Translations under genes and position numbers: made by a program
Part shown: positions 12,733 to 24,853 of the stretch, one piece after another
Layout: each line of letters starts with the position of its first letter
Numbering within the stretch: the first letter of the stretch is position 1
The notes under the pieces: generated by a model
The model's database searches: none
What the model was told of the DNA's origin: nothing
The model's input: the letters and a program-made list of their open reading frames with translations, nothing else
NCBI GenBank assembly: GCA_032690845.1
Contig: CM064422.1
Coordinates: forward strand, 6,510,001-6,574,000
Direction of reading: 5' to 3'
DNA: 64,000 nt
Source: Eleusine coracana subsp. coracana
Lineage: Eukaryota; Streptophyta; Magnoliopsida; Poales; Poaceae

Positions 12733-13131
12733 GAGCAGTTTTACTATGCATATTACCTCCAGTAATTACTGGAGGTAATGTCTAGAGGTAATAATGTAAT
12801 TTACTTATATATTTATTTAATTACCCATATTGCTATTAGGGGTATAGGGGTAATTTCTTAGCATCTTCACTCCATCCGCGTAGTGCATTCTTGTTCATCT
12901 GCTCGCGGGTCCATTGGCGCCGCCGCCGCCACACGTAGACCTGATTGAAGTCGCCGGTATTTTTATCTTTCTTTCCAGTAATACCTCAGTAAAATCATTA
13001 CTTCTTCAAATTACTGACAGTAATAGTGATGGGATGAAAAGTAATCTTAACCGTTGGATTACAATTACTACCAGTAATTACTGCATTACCTCAAGTAAGT
13101 ACTGGAGGTAATATGCATAGTAAAACTGCTC
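12733..13131. mobile_element. Intact hAT-type MITE with 32-bp perfect terminal repeats
   Basis: The 399-bp element starts GAGCAGTTTTACTATGCATA and ends with the exact reverse complement; the arms match perfectly over 32 bases. An 8-bp target duplication, AAATAAGG, sits on both sides (12725-12732 and 13132-13139), which is the hAT signature. Just inside each arm is a near-palindrome built from TTACCTCCAGTA and its complement. The interior has a short GC-rich patch at 12905-12955. There is no transposase, so it is non-autonomous. It lies upstream of the bHLH start codon, probably in a 5' UTR intron. Confidence 0.92.
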
Positions 13132-13306
13132 AAATAAGGGGCGTTGCATACTTGATCATCCATCCATTCATTCATTCAGTCAAGGCGCTAAATATGTTTG
13201 TGTTCTTATGAGACAATGTCGTGCTGGTGTTGATCCAGCTTATTCACCTTCTCTTTTATCTTGTATACAGTGAATTAAGGACGTCGGTATTTCTGGACAA
13301 TTCAAG

Positions 13307-14982
13307 ATGTACTCAGGCCAGCGATCTGATCAAGGTCCCAGTGTAAACAGTGGCAAAGAATTCTCGGAGGCAAATTGGAACTCTGTCATGCACCAGAAGA
13401 CGGGTTTTAACAATGGACCATATGGAATTGGACCTTACAGCATGGAGTTAGAAGGAAGACCAGAATTGTGCAGATCGTCTACTGGTTAGTTTTAATCATG
13501 CTGCAGTCTTGGTCTTCGGGATGTGATGATTTTGTACTTTATTGTAATAGTAAAAATTCTGGCAGGTACGTTCAGTCAAAGCATCCAAATGAGCGATGAG
13601 CATAGTGGAGGTGTGAAGAAAAGGAAAGGAATCGATGACTGTGTTACCTTGTCACAAGTAAGATTTATTTTATCCTCTCTTCATGTGATCCAAGCTTCTG
13701 GGTAAAATCATAGTTGGTTTCTTATGGTAGTAACTGACTGCCTTGTAATTGATGGGTATAGAATGTAGGTAACCAACAAACAGAGGGTTCATATCAGCCA
13801 GAAAGGAATTCCATGGAGGATGGAAACAGAAAGATTTCGCCCAAATTACAAAGCAAAGAAGATTCTTCTGATGGTGATGGTACTAAAGAGGATTATGTTC
13901 ATATCCGGGCAAAGCGAGGCCAAGCCACTAATAGCCACAGCCTTGCAGAAAGAGTAAGCTTCTCGGCTACTAGATAAGAATTATCAGTTCAGCTTGCTTT
14001 GTGCTCCTTAGTCATACTTGAAGTTGATTAAACTCGTTGCAGCTGAGGAGGAAAAAGATAAGTGAGAGAATGAAACTTCTTCAGGATCTTGTTCCAGGAT
14101 GCAACAAGGTATAGTTTCTTATTTTCTTTATTCGATACACCAACTTTTCATGGACCCCTGTTTCGTGGACATCTCCTTATTCCTTCTCACAGATCACTGG
14201 CAAGGCAGTGATGCTTGATGAGATCATAAACTATGTGCAGTCATTACAACGACAAGTGGAGGTAATGGTAGTGCATCTGTTGTTGAACTGTTTTAGAGGA
14301 TATGTGTTATCATTTTGGAACATACTCAAGTAAATGCAATTCGGAATCTGCAGTTCTTGTCGATGAAACTTGCAACGGTTAACCCTGAGCTTGGCTTTGA
14401 CATCGAGCAGATTCTATCCAAACAAGTAAATCCACTCCTGACCGATATATCTGTTTCCATGTGATCATATGTTGTTTTAGATCTGCTTTGTTCAATGTAT
14501 ATTCTTGTTTGTAGATGATGCTTTCACAAGACAGGCATATTGCATTCTATGGAGTCGACCCGGGATCAACCAGCCTTGTTTCTCAGTATAACCAAGGAAT
14601 CATGCAGCCAGAAATGATGTGCAGTGTTTCCAATCCTGCTGATGTTTTGCAGGGAACAATTCACGATATCTCCACAATGAACCAGGTAACTATAGCCTAT
14701 GCCGTGTATTCGTGTCATGCTGACCCAATATATCATCTGAAGTTAAGGTGATAGAATTGATTGAACCTTGGAATTCAGATGCCTGCCATGTGGGAAGGAC
14801 TTCACATACCTCATATGAACTTCAACCCTGGTGTGGCAGCAGACAGCGGTGGCACCAACGATGCTGGTATGCCTGCTGCTGTTTCTTAAAATTTTAGAAT
14901 ATATATTTTGTCATCGTAATGCATCCAACTTACAGAAATCTTCCTTTTGTGCTCTACAGGTTCCATGAAGATTGAACAATGA
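13307..14982 (+). CDS. bHLH transcription factor, BEE/CIB-like (bHLH74/49/62 group)
   Basis: Nine exons at 13307-13484, 13566-13657, 13762-13953, 14043-14108, 14193-14261, 14354-14425, 14515-14685, 14779-14866 and 14960-14982 join to 951 nt, or 316 residues. The DNA-binding domain starts at YVHIRAKRGQATNSHSLAER and runs on through LRRKKISERMKLLQDLVPGC, then KITGKAVMLDEIINYVQSLQ. The basic region has the His-Glu-Arg set needed for E-box/G-box binding. The block after helix 2 (FLSMKLATVNPELGF) is typical of this plant subgroup, which acts in growth, light and brassinosteroid responses. The domain is split over four exons, as in relatives. The start is supported: the exon begins at 13271 with an in-frame TGA 12 codons before the ATG, so at least one upstream non-coding exon exists. 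The N-terminal region is Ser/Asn/Gly-rich and disordered. The exact paralogue is uncertain. Confidence 0.92.
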
Positions 14983-16861
14983 GCTGCCGCCATCCGGTAT
15001 CGTTCTGTGAATTACTGAATCTTCGTGAAGCACTTGCGGAATGAAGTTTTTGTATAGCTGGAGGCCTAACCATTCATTGCCAGTTCCCTTCTGTTAGTCC
15101 CCATAGTGTACGATGTATTGTTTATGGCATGGCATCTGAAGATCATGTACAGCCGGAGCTGAAAAACTGATTCCATTGTAAATTTCTATTGCGCTTTAGC
15201 ATGTGGAAAGTGGGAACCCAGGTTATTCATGAACTTCGTATGAGAACTTCTAGGGATGCCTGGGGCCAACTGCTGATAAGCTCCTCCTGAATGACTAATC
15301 GAACGGATTTACCAGAACTTTATTGGTACATGGCTATAAGGAATTCTGTGAAGCATGCACGGAGTGCAATAGGTTTCACCATGCAGTTCGAGAAAACTAA
15401 TTACTATACTACAAGTGCTTTCATCAAACTATTATGTGTGGTAACTATTCCTGATCGTGTCAATCGCTATTTTGTGCTACAGAGGACGTTGGCAGGGGCC
15501 AGTGGCAACTCGCACTCGCATATTTGGCTTTTATCTAAATAAGATAGGCATGGAACCTAGTTTTGCAATAACACACCGGCTAGGAATATAGGATTTTGGT
15601 GAAATCGTATTGTCCTTTTGTGGTTAAAAATAGAATTCTATTTAATATAAGTTCATTGTATACAAGATCAAATGTTCCTCATTAGGATGAAGCCTTCCAT
15701 CAGGGAACAAACAAATACTGCACTCCCTTGCCGCTATAGAGACACATCTTAAGATACTACAGTAAAATAGCGTAAAACAAGAAGGCTACAAAGATGACCA
15801 ATCTTTATAGTAAAGTCAGTGGCGAAGTTAGAGTAGGAAATCCATAGTGCCTCACTTTATAAAACTTACAAATTTCAGCCAATATTTAACAAAATCTGAG
15901 GTGTTAACAAGGGAGAATCTTCGTGACCTAGCTTCGCCAGTGACTGTAAACTCCTTGCAAGAAATTATTCTACCTCCTTCCTCTTTCTTCTATCTGGTTT
16001 ACCCACATCTTTCCTCCCTCGTCTCCTTGATTTGCCCTGCCAGCAAACAAGAAAATTAGAAAAAGGACTGCACACGAGCTCATAACAGACTGGCTAAGGG
16101 GACCCATGCTGATATCATCCCAGTCCCTAGAGACTGTACATGTAGTAACAAGGGCCTTCTCATGATTAAACAAGAAAAGCTACGAAGGAAAATTCCAGAA
16201 TGGTGTTTAGTGTCATGAACTGTAACTAAAGTTTGATAATATAATATTGCAAGTTACAATTTTGTTTTAATCTAAGTTTTCAATTCACTGAAGTCTGAAT
16301 GGATAAACATACCTCAGCAGAGAAAGTCTTTAAGGGGATCTCTACTTTTTCCTGATCCTCCCTTAAATCCCTGTCTTTTCCACCTCTGGGGCTTGTCTAA
16401 ACCCATAGCAGCCCTGGTAAGTTGGACAACATTGCTACCTTCTTTTGTTTTTGGATAAATTAGGTACTCAGGGACATCACACAGGTGCGCTGAAATCTCA
16501 TTGTTGCTTAGCAACTTATGGTGTTTGAGCAAATCTGGTAAGAGGAAAAAGATTCAGCATCATTCGGCTAGTTAGGTTGGCCAATACTAACACAAGTTTT
16601 CTGTATAAAAATTACCTCTAAATCTAACCAAGGTCTCTTGGATTCTCTTCAAAATGAGACTTCATGGAAAAGTACAGGGCACAAATGACCATGAATAATT
16701 TCATGGAATAGCAGAAGGTACAATATTCATATCTTCGAATGTATTGGTTTTATAGAGAATGATAAGGCGCAGTCTATAAGTAGCAGCATACCAGCAATCT
16801 TGCCACATCCAATCAATGTTTAATATAAAGAAAAAAAAGAAAATTCTTACTTTTTCTGAAT
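14983..16861. other. 3' UTR of the bHLH gene and intergenic sequence
   Basis: The first 250 or so bases are probably the bHLH 3' UTR. The rest has no recognised gene on the plus strand. The part just before 16862 may be the 3' UTR of the minus-strand three-exon gene. Confidence 0.35.
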
Positions 16862-19145
16862 TCAGGATTTCATTTCTTTCTGCTGTCGACGTGCTTCCTG
16901 TATATCATGAGTTGTTACACTCTTTGCAACATCCTGCAAGAGAAGTACACAATAACATTAGCTACCCCAAATAAGTTTTCTTGTTTCGCGAAGGCGCTCA
17001 CAGTGCAGTGGCAAAGTCCACTGGCTGGGAGGGTGCCCACCAGGGTTTGATCCCTGGTGCCGCACCAGTGGCCCGAATATCACTCTGGGAGTCTCTCCCA
17101 GTGTGTTCCTTATTAAAAAAAAAGTTTTCTTGTTTCAAGAGTACGCTAACCAAATTCAGCAGCTGCCATAATTAACTCATATGTTAGCAGCTGGCATGTT
17201 AGCAGTAATAGGTAACATCCAGAGTCCAATAGCTTGGTTCAGCTGCCACAGCATGTTCCATTGCTAAACAAGTGGACTTCCTTACCAGGCAGGAAGAGAC
17301 TGCCTCACAAACAGGACATAAAAAACCACGAGATTAGGGGTTCACAATTCACAACTAAACAATCCATGCCTCACTCTCATACAGCACAAACTCACAAAAC
17401 AGATGTTTAATACCCAATGCCTACTCAAGCATCATGCGGCTGCATAGTTGAACAGAAGCAATATAAAAGATGCTCTGAGGAAATTTAAGTATATATGTAA
17501 TTCACAATAGAAATGCCACAGACCTGAGCCCTGTATCGTAGAGACTTGACAGCATTTGTCGTGTAATGGGAAAGGTGAAATGCAGCTTGAATAATCCTTT
17601 TCAATATCGAGCAACATACTTTGAATCACTTCAAAAGTATTATTCTCTTCAGTTGACACATGGAAAGCCAATTACCAAAACACGAGAACATAAACAACAA
17701 AACAAAAAGGATCAAAACATGCTACTGTCATGTCCGGCAGCAAGAGCAGGCAAGTGAGGACATCTTCAAGTCAGAGATCAAATCATGCAAGTTGAGTATG
17801 TCGGTATCATGTTGATGGCGGCAAGGCTAGCTGCATTGGTTTCGACTCCAAGTTGAGTTAGATTTAGTTTCCATATTTGTTAGAATTCCTTTTAGTAAGT
17901 TAGTCAGAGATCAAGTCAGGTTAGAAGATTGAGTCTGATTCTATAGTTCGTGTATCACGGCCACTATATAACGTTAGCCAACGTGAGGAATAAAGCAAGA
18001 AAAGTACTTGGTCTAATCCTGTATATCTCGTGTGCTGGTGTGCACTGGAGGGTTCTGTCCCATGCATGCACTAGTGGACACCGGTCTGCACGGCTTGACA
18101 GTGCCTCCTGCCGCTTGATCAAAGCACTGCTGTGTCCGTGCTTTTTAGATCAGGTCTAGGTGCGTGCGGCTGATCATCACCGTATAGTATGAATTCAGAT
18201 GACAAATTCAATCAGTTTGTAATGAATGAATTAATTGATTCTTCCTCTTCGGATCATGACACTTGAGCTATCAGGCAATGACAATAGAGCTAGCATACCA
18301 GTGTTTATAGATGACCTATCAGACCATATGACAACAATAGAGTTATCAGGCAACAACAATAGAGGTATCAGGGAAGAAATCTGTCACGGACTGGTCGTGG
18401 AAGTGTGTTGGGCCTAGGCCAGCCTGCACCCATGGGACGGCAAGTGAGCAGCCAAGCGCTACAAAAGGAAGCAACCAAGACGGATGAGGCATCGAACCAG
18501 AACGCATGAAGCACTCATCTTCCTCCTTCGGCTTCGGCTGCTTCTGTATCCCTAGCTCTTAATACCTTTCCCAAATTCCCTGCTCTTCCAAGTCTAGATT
18601 CCCTTCTATTTTCCCTGTATTACCTCATTTGTACCCTGAAACTATCATTAGTAGTGCTATTGTCATTCCGGATCGAGCAGAATCGTTACAAATTCATGCA
18701 AACTACTCATGGACAAATGATAAATTGGGTGGGTGCAGCTGGAAATTTGTGTGTGTCATAGCACAAATGGCAGCAGATCAACTACATTGTTCAATGTTCA
18801 TACTGATGCACAAATTAGTGTTATCATATATCACAAAACAATCTGAAAGAACACTCAACAATCTGCAACCTATAATCACAGAACGTTGGTGTCTACTGTC
18901 ATCATATATCACAAAACAATCGACCTAGACTGAATTACTTGTACTGTAATTTGAGAACCGTTTAACAAAATCTCACCAGTGTTCACCTCCTCGATGTCCA
19001 CCTGGTCAGGACTGAGCAGATCCATTGGGTTCCGGCCATCGAAGCGTCCCGGAGGAAACACCCGACGGCGCATCAATCCGACACCGGCGGCATCCAGGTC
19101 GTCCTCGTAACAATTGGCCTCAAGATCCACCGCAAGCTGAGGCAT
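16862..19145 (-). CDS. Unrecognised three-exon gene model
   Basis: Minus-strand exons 19145-18977, 17585-17524 and 16933-16862 join in frame to 303 nt, or 100 residues, ending in TGA. Donors are G|GTGAGA and CAG|GTCTGT; acceptors are TTCAAG| and TTGCAG|. The phases fit (1, then 0), which is hard to obtain by chance. The first exon codes for an acidic stretch (LEANCYEDDLDAAG) and RRRVFPPGRFDGRNPMDLL. The second and third give a basic, helical tail, with HYTTNAVKSLRYRAQ then DVAKSVTTHDIQEARRQQKE. I see no signal peptide, membrane segment or known motif. The frame of exon 1 is open further upstream without an ATG, so the start at 19145 is tentative. Intron 1 holds LTR-like sequence and intron 2 a SINE. 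It could be a real small gene or a relic; I assign no function. Confidence 0.4.
16988..17121 (+). mobile_element. tRNA-derived SINE with a 15-bp target duplication
   Basis: A 134-bp body holds an A-box-like GTGGCAAAGTCCACTGG and a B box GGTTTGATCCC, the internal RNA polymerase III promoter pieces inherited from a tRNA, and ends in a short A-rich tail. It is flanked by perfect 15-bp direct repeats, AAGTTTTCTTGTTTC, at 16973-16987 and 17122-17136, the mark of LINE-assisted insertion. It lies in the last intron of the unrecognised minus-strand gene. Confidence 0.85.
18382..18690. mobile_element. Possible small solo LTR
   Basis: The segment starts TGTCACGG and ends CGTTACA, giving the TG...CA borders and short inverted ends of an LTR. 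Upstream at about 17820-18060 is another stretch that looks LTR-like (TATA-like 'ctatataacg' then 'ggaataaagcaag'). I see no exact 5-bp target duplication (aaatc versus aattc), so this is tentative. Confidence 0.3.
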
Positions 19146-19717
19146 GGGAGGAGACCATCCATCTGGCTCATTGCCCACTCCTGTTTGACCAGCAGCCGTA
19201 CCTCGGTGACGAGGCGGCGCTGAAATTGGACTATGGAGACGGAGCTGCCGCGCGGGAGCAAATAGCAGGGCGCGCGGGGGAGGAAGGCGAGCTGCGGGAA
19301 CGCAAAACTGCGTGCGGGAAAGGGGGAATCGCGCGGGAGGCGAGCGTTGGCGAGCCGCGGCCGCTCGGCAAAGATGGCGAGCCAGGCCGCCAGGGCGCGG
19401 GACAGAGCGAGTGCGGTTAACCAGCCGGTCCGGTTTTACTGGATGATTGAAAACTATATCTGGGCACGGTTAACCGCGGTTTTCTTTGTTAACCTCCGTT
19501 TTTTGGTTTGAAGAGCCTCTACATTTGGATCTAAATGGTGTTCATGGGGTAACAAAAGAAAAGTGTTCTTTCATCCAAACTAATAGTATTGTTTGCAGTC
19601 CTAGTAGTTTCTTCGGATCGCAATCGCTGTTGCATTTTAGGCAACTCGCCGTTCCGCTCCACAAGTCAACAGCCGCCGCCGCTTCCTGAGTCCTGACCCG
19701 ACCGCGCTGCGCCAGTG

Positions 19718-21289
19718 ATGGCCGACACGGTGGAGTTCGCGAGCACCGACGCGGCGGCGTGGCGCGCGGCGCTGGCCGCATACGACCGCCGGCTGGCGGC
19801 CCTGGACAAGCCCGACCTCGTGGCCGTGGACTCCTTCTACCGCCACGACCTCCCCGCCGTCTTGCACAGCCGCGACCCAGACCCCTTCCTCGCCAAGTCT
19901 GAGCTGGTGCGCCTCCTCCAGTGGAAGCTCTCCCGCGGCAAGTGGAGGTTGGTCTGACCCCCCCCCCCCCCCCCCCCCCCCTCTCAATCTGTGCATATCT
20001 GCTTCCTTCGCTAGTCCGGGGACGTGGTCCTTTGACTCCCTGGTGAAATTTTTGCCAATGCGGTTCCTGACATTACTGCACTGCTGTCGCCAGGCCGAGG
20101 CTGATGGATTTCGTCAAGGGCTTGGACGACGCGGTGGTGGAGTCAGCATCACGCAAGGCATTCGCGGCTCTGCCCGACCTCCGCAAGGCCATCTCTGAGC
20201 TCACGGTGCTCAAGGGCGTCGGCCCCGCCACGGCGTCAGCGGTGCTCGCCACCTACGCGCCGGATGTCGCGCCGTTCATGTCCGATGAGGTGAGTTGTAA
20301 AAATGTTTGTGCTGTTGTGCATCTACGCGCGGACTCCGGAATCAGATGCGATTCTGATGCTGTGAGCTTGGATGAATATTGGCAGGCCATGGTGGCAGCC
20401 TTGGGCAATGCAAAGGAGTACACATTGAAGCAGTACCTTTCATTCTCTGAAAAATTGCAGGCTAAAGCGAAGGTACACCTTCATTTGAGATGAACATGTT
20501 TTTATATATGAATTTGCAAGGCAACTTGTTTTAATCGTTTGAAATGTTGTATGCAACTCAATATAATCTTTGAGTTGATAAATTACTTCAGTCAAGGAGT
20601 TGGGGTTAGTTTAGTGTGGATAAATATACTTGCTGAATTGATCCCTCTCTCTGTTTAGACTAACCTGAAATGCCTTCAGAAAAATAGCTGCTTGTCCTAG
20701 ATTTTTAGATGGCACTGGTAACAACAAACAGGATATGTATGCTATCAGATTATTGAATCAAGGCTCTATTTTACCTATATGAAATAGGACAATTTTGGAA
20801 GTTTCATGAACTTTCTCCAAATGATAGCATCAAATAGTTTTAGGATGTGGTGACGAAACTGCAGGATGTGCAAGACTAACATGTCCTGGCAAGTTTTTAG
20901 CTGCTTGTTTATGTTTTTATTCCTGGTTCTAGTTGGCACTGTTGAACTATAGGCTGATAAGTGGTAACTCCAGTGTTAGTATGGTCTGAAGCATTTTTGT
21001 TCTTTGTTTCTTGTTGTTTGCAACCTCTATGGTGCTAACAGTGGTCATATGACACTAGTGTCAACTGGATATTGAACAGAGGGGCAATTTCTATGCACAC
21101 ACATCCTGTCATGGATTGCCATTTAGCTGATAACTTTTGTTTCTCCTGAAGGAACTGAGCGTTCGAGGAGAAAGGTTCACACCTTCAGATGTGGAACGAA
21201 CTCTATGGAGCTCAGCAATTGGGTGCAAGTCGCCAGAAAGTGCTAATCCCAAGAGCGCATCAAAAACACATGGCAAGAGAAAGCGATGA
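19718..21289 (+). CDS. Small helix-hairpin-helix (HhH) protein of unknown function
   Basis: Four exons at 19718-19947, 20094-20289, 20386-20472 and 21152-21289 join to 651 nt, or 216 residues, with GT-AG borders. The key block is ELTVLKGVGPATASAVLATY (about 112-131), a clear helix-hairpin-helix (LxGVGxxTA) as in HhH-GPD DNA glycosylases. It is followed by a conserved-looking PDVAPFMSDEA. The usual glycosylase catalytic Lys/Asp region and iron-sulfur Cys loop are not apparent, so enzyme activity is not claimed. The C-terminus is basic (KTHGKRKR), which could be a nuclear signal. The start is the ATG after a 'gccagtg' context. A run of 24 C bases sits just inside intron 1. The protein family is widespread in eukaryotes but poorly characterised; a DNA-related role is inference. 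Confidence 0.8.
19958..19981 (+). repeat. 24-base poly-C tract in intron 1 of the HhH gene
   Basis: A pure C run begins 10 bases after the exon 1 donor. Such a tract may be length-variable or a sequencing weak point. Confidence 0.9.
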
Positions 21290-22785
21290 TTCAAGCAAGG
21301 ATTCTATACTAGGGCAGGAAAAGGATTTAGTGACTGCACGTGTCACTGTCTTAGACTTTTAGACTGATCACTGTTGTTTCTGTAAACGGTTAGACTTTTA
21401 GACTGATCACTGTAGTTTCTGTAAACGGTTGAACAGATTTATGCTTTTGTGTCAGCAGAAGAATGTGAACTGCATGCTCTCGAATGAGGTTTCTTCATTC
21501 TGTTCATTCTTGCCATTGTGACTGTAATGGCATTGGATGAACAGGGATGCATCTGTTGCTCATGAATACCCATGTACTAGATGTTTGCCCTAGGAAACAT
21601 CTTTCAAGGAAGGTGTTTGGTGCGGTACCCATTTTCACCCTTGCAAGGAGGATCACAGCAGTTCAGGCATCTTATCTTCAGATGGTGAAGCATCATTATC
21701 AGGTATAGTGGGTTAAAAGGTTACGTCTCACAATTTTTTTTTTCATTGCTTTGTAAATTGATTTGCGGCTAGGATGCCACATTCAAATCCTGTTTGTCTG
21801 CCTCTAATTATTTGCCTGTATAGTGTTCTATTATGTTGATGTAGGCCTGGGTCAGAAGAAGTGAAGACAAACAACTCGGTGCAGATGAGCCTGTCACAGA
21901 ATCGCAAATAGATGTTGATAGTGTCAGGAGCTTGCTGGTGCTACCCTCCTACCTGGTCTTACATTTCAGCCGCTGCTCATCCCTGGTAACAACTGTATGG
22001 TTTACTTGATCCTGTTCTTCTTTTCAAATAGTTCCATGGTCCGGTAAAAGAATTTTTTGTGTTGGACAACTTAGAAGTGGTATTATTATATTTTGTTTGC
22101 TCAATTTAGAGGAAGGTTATGATAAGAAGTTGACAAATGTTATTTTCGATTATCTAGATAATGTTTTGTTCTTTTTGCTGTCAGGGTGCTTTGCCTGAAT
22201 CTGCATTAGGATTTAACTGTGTTGAAGGAAACACTGCTCTTTAGTACTCAGGTTTTTGAGGTAACATGTTAACTATATAGCCATAAGCCTATAAACCTTC
22301 TCTTTAGGCTAGCTAAGAAAACCATTTCTATGTCTATAACCTTCACAAATTAATTTTAAAGATTAATCTCAGACCTGCCTGTCTCCTTTCATTCTCATAG
22401 ACTGTTTCAGTACAAATGTTGTACTTAAAAGATAGGTACATCTGAAGCTCTTGGCAAAATTTGAGTAAAGTAAAGGCAAAGATTCAGTACTGTCTGGGCC
22501 CAAGGTGGACAAGCTGCTTGTCTTCCAGACTTCCACTACAAGCCCAAAGGCAATTTCTCAGCATTCTTGGTCGGTCAAATTTATTTACTCCACTTGTTCT
22601 TTCAGCTTCTAAGTTTCTTATTACTGGTTATTCAGAATCGATATCATAGTCCATGGATTAGCTGATTCTTGCAACCACTGTTTGGCAGTAAGTTTGTGAA
22701 ATGGTTGGACACTTGGCAGTCTCCTTGTGATAGGGAAATGGTTGGAAACTGCTGAGCGACAAGGAACTTCTATTAAAGTTTGTCA

Positions 22786-22945
22786 GGCTCGTGCAGCGGT
22801 AGAGTCTTACCATCTGTAACCGGAAGGTCCAGGGTTGGAGTCCCAGCCTCTGCACATTGCACAGTATGCAGGAAAGGTTGTCCGCTCCGCTGACACCCTT
22901 CCCCCCGACCCTGCACAGTGCGGAGCCAACAGCATTGGGGTACGC
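22786..22945 (+). mobile_element. Au-type SINE
   Basis: The sequence from GGCTCGTGCAGCGGTAGAGT through TCTGTAACCGGAAGGTCC, then a B-box-like GGTTGGAGTCCC and 'cactgacacccttcccc'-like 3' part, matches what I know of the grass Au SINE. The A box is GTGCAGCGGTAGAGT. Clear target duplications were not found, so the copy is probably old. Confidence 0.75.
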
Positions 22946-23849
22946 CCTTGTGAATTCTTCTAGGTTACATGTTTCAGCAAATGCTTGGTCTAAACATTTA
23001 TTGATTCAGGTAATGTCAAGATTGATGAACTATTGTTCTACATTGTTGGTAGAATTGAGAGTTACTAGGTCTAAAAAAAGAACAGTTGAGAGTTACTGAA
23101 GTTAGGACTGATTCACAACTGTTTTTATATTGTCTTATTTTAGTACAGGGAACAGAGTGAGATTTGAGAAGATAAAGTATTTCAACTGCTCTAGAGATGT
23201 AGTAAATGACTTCATGTTTTAATTGCTGAAAAAGCATGGCCGCAATTGTGCTACATGCCCTTCTATTTTTTTACATATTTTATACCAGCCGGTTTTGGTC
23301 AACCCTGGATGTTTCTGCTCAAAGTGTTTAGCATATCCAAAATTTTCTCTTACCATCTTGACCTTGGCACAATAATATGTTTGTATGTCCCGTTGATATG
23401 TAAACCAAATTGGATTTACGACCTAGAGTATTTAGGCAGTGAAGATGTCGATATATGCTGGTTGGGATGTGATGACCAATCACAGGAGGTACGCATATAT
23501 ACTTGTCGCCATATTATAAAGGATGACCCATGTGAATTAAATGTAACCTGTTTTGTGTTTATCAAGATTAGTTCATCTTTTTTTTAATGATAGCACTTCT
23601 GCTACAAACTTTTTAGATGTTAGATCAAGACTAGAGCCCCTGTCTGTCTTCAAATAAGTCTTTCACACTGCTATTCTTCTTCTCCTCATGAAAACCTCCA
23701 TTTTCTTGCTATACTTTCAGCCTTCAGTTTCAGGGCAGTCAGAAGCTGCAGAACATGGCACAACTTTCCTTTCTTGAATTCCGGACATCTTGCATTGTAC
23801 TCTTTCCGGATTTAAATTATGGATGTCATTGATTTTTTAGTTAAGTTGA

Positions 23850-24035
23850 CCATTCCTCTTATTCAAAATACTGCTTGAAATATATAAAATTATAAGATAT
23901 GTTTTAACTTTCTTTAATGATAAAATAAATCATATCAAAAGATCTTAAAGATTTTAATTTTTTTTTAAACAAGATAAATGATCAAACGTAACTTAAAAAA
24001 GTCAACAACGTTAACAATTTAAATTCGGAGGAATT
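23850..24035. mobile_element. Degenerate MITE of the 'GTCAACAACG' type
   Basis: The right side ('aaacaagataaatgatcaaac', 'aaaaaagtcaac', 'ttcggaggaatta') resembles the end of the MITE at 53640-53750, and the left side has 'ttcctcttattcaaaatactg'. The ends are worn, so the limits are approximate. Confidence 0.45.
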
Positions 24036-24561
24036 ACTAACTACAGTTAGCTATTTGTGGAGTGTTGACGGGTTGTCTAAAAGAAGTGTTGAAGTGTTGT
24101 CATCCCATGTGTCACTTGAACTCCACTGGATATGTAGAAGTGCTTGAACATAATTGGATTTCCACTAGATATCACCGTAGCTTTACCAGGGGCAATATAC
24201 TAGTGAGGTTTATAGTGGGTTAAAAGGTATCGCCTGGCGACGGTTAACCCAATTTACAAACCAAGGGAGCACTAACTAGCCGCCGATCAAGCTTTTCCAT
24301 TATAGTCGCTCTGTTTTAGCAGGTAATTCCTTTTCTTTTAGCTCTGGGTAACGCGTAGGTATGTCACCAGGTTATTTTTTCTCTTCTCGCACCAGATTAT
24401 AAAGAGATCTCGATTATAAAAGGAAAAAAAAAAAGGGAAGATTTTCTGGGTGCTGAATAACATTGCTCCGTTACCATGAAAATCATGCTCGCAAAACATA
24501 GCGAGTGCTGACTGCTGAAGGAGAAATAGCAATATCAAATTAATATATGAACATATGAGAT

Positions 24562-24853
24562 GATACATCATCACAATTCATATCGGTCACCCTCCAAAAT
24601 TGGAAAAGAACATGGACCTCAGTGAATTTCCGGTTCAAAGATGGCATGCCTGGAAAGATTACTGCACCTGGCGATACAATCATCACAACTCATATCGGTC
24701 ACCCTCCAAAATTGGAAAAGAACACGGAGCTCAATGAATTTCTGATTCAAAGATGGCATGCTTGGAAAGACTACTGCACCTGGCGATACATCATCACAAT
24801 TCATATCGGTCACCCTTCAAAGATGGCATGCCTGGAAAGACTACTGTACCTGG
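24562..24853. repeat. Tandem repeat, about 111-bp unit, 2.6 copies
   Basis: Units begin at 24562, 24673 and 24784 with GATACATCATCACAATTCAT or a one-base variant, and run through 'caaagatggcatgcctggaaag' to 'actgcacctggc'. The third copy lacks about 44 internal bases. The copies differ by only a few substitutions. No function is evident. Confidence 0.9.

Larger units (their letters stand above)
21290..24561. other. Intergenic region with repeats
   Basis: No gene is recognised. It holds an Au-type SINE and a probable MITE, listed separately. An 18-bp block, TATAGTGGGTTAAAAGGT, occurs at 21704-21721 and again at 24211-24228 in the same orientation, 2.5 kb apart. Confidence 0.4.

Noticed and set aside
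16995..17060. A tRNA gene
   Set aside because: A and B boxes are present, but no cloverleaf can be drawn, and the poly-A tail with target duplications shows a SINE.
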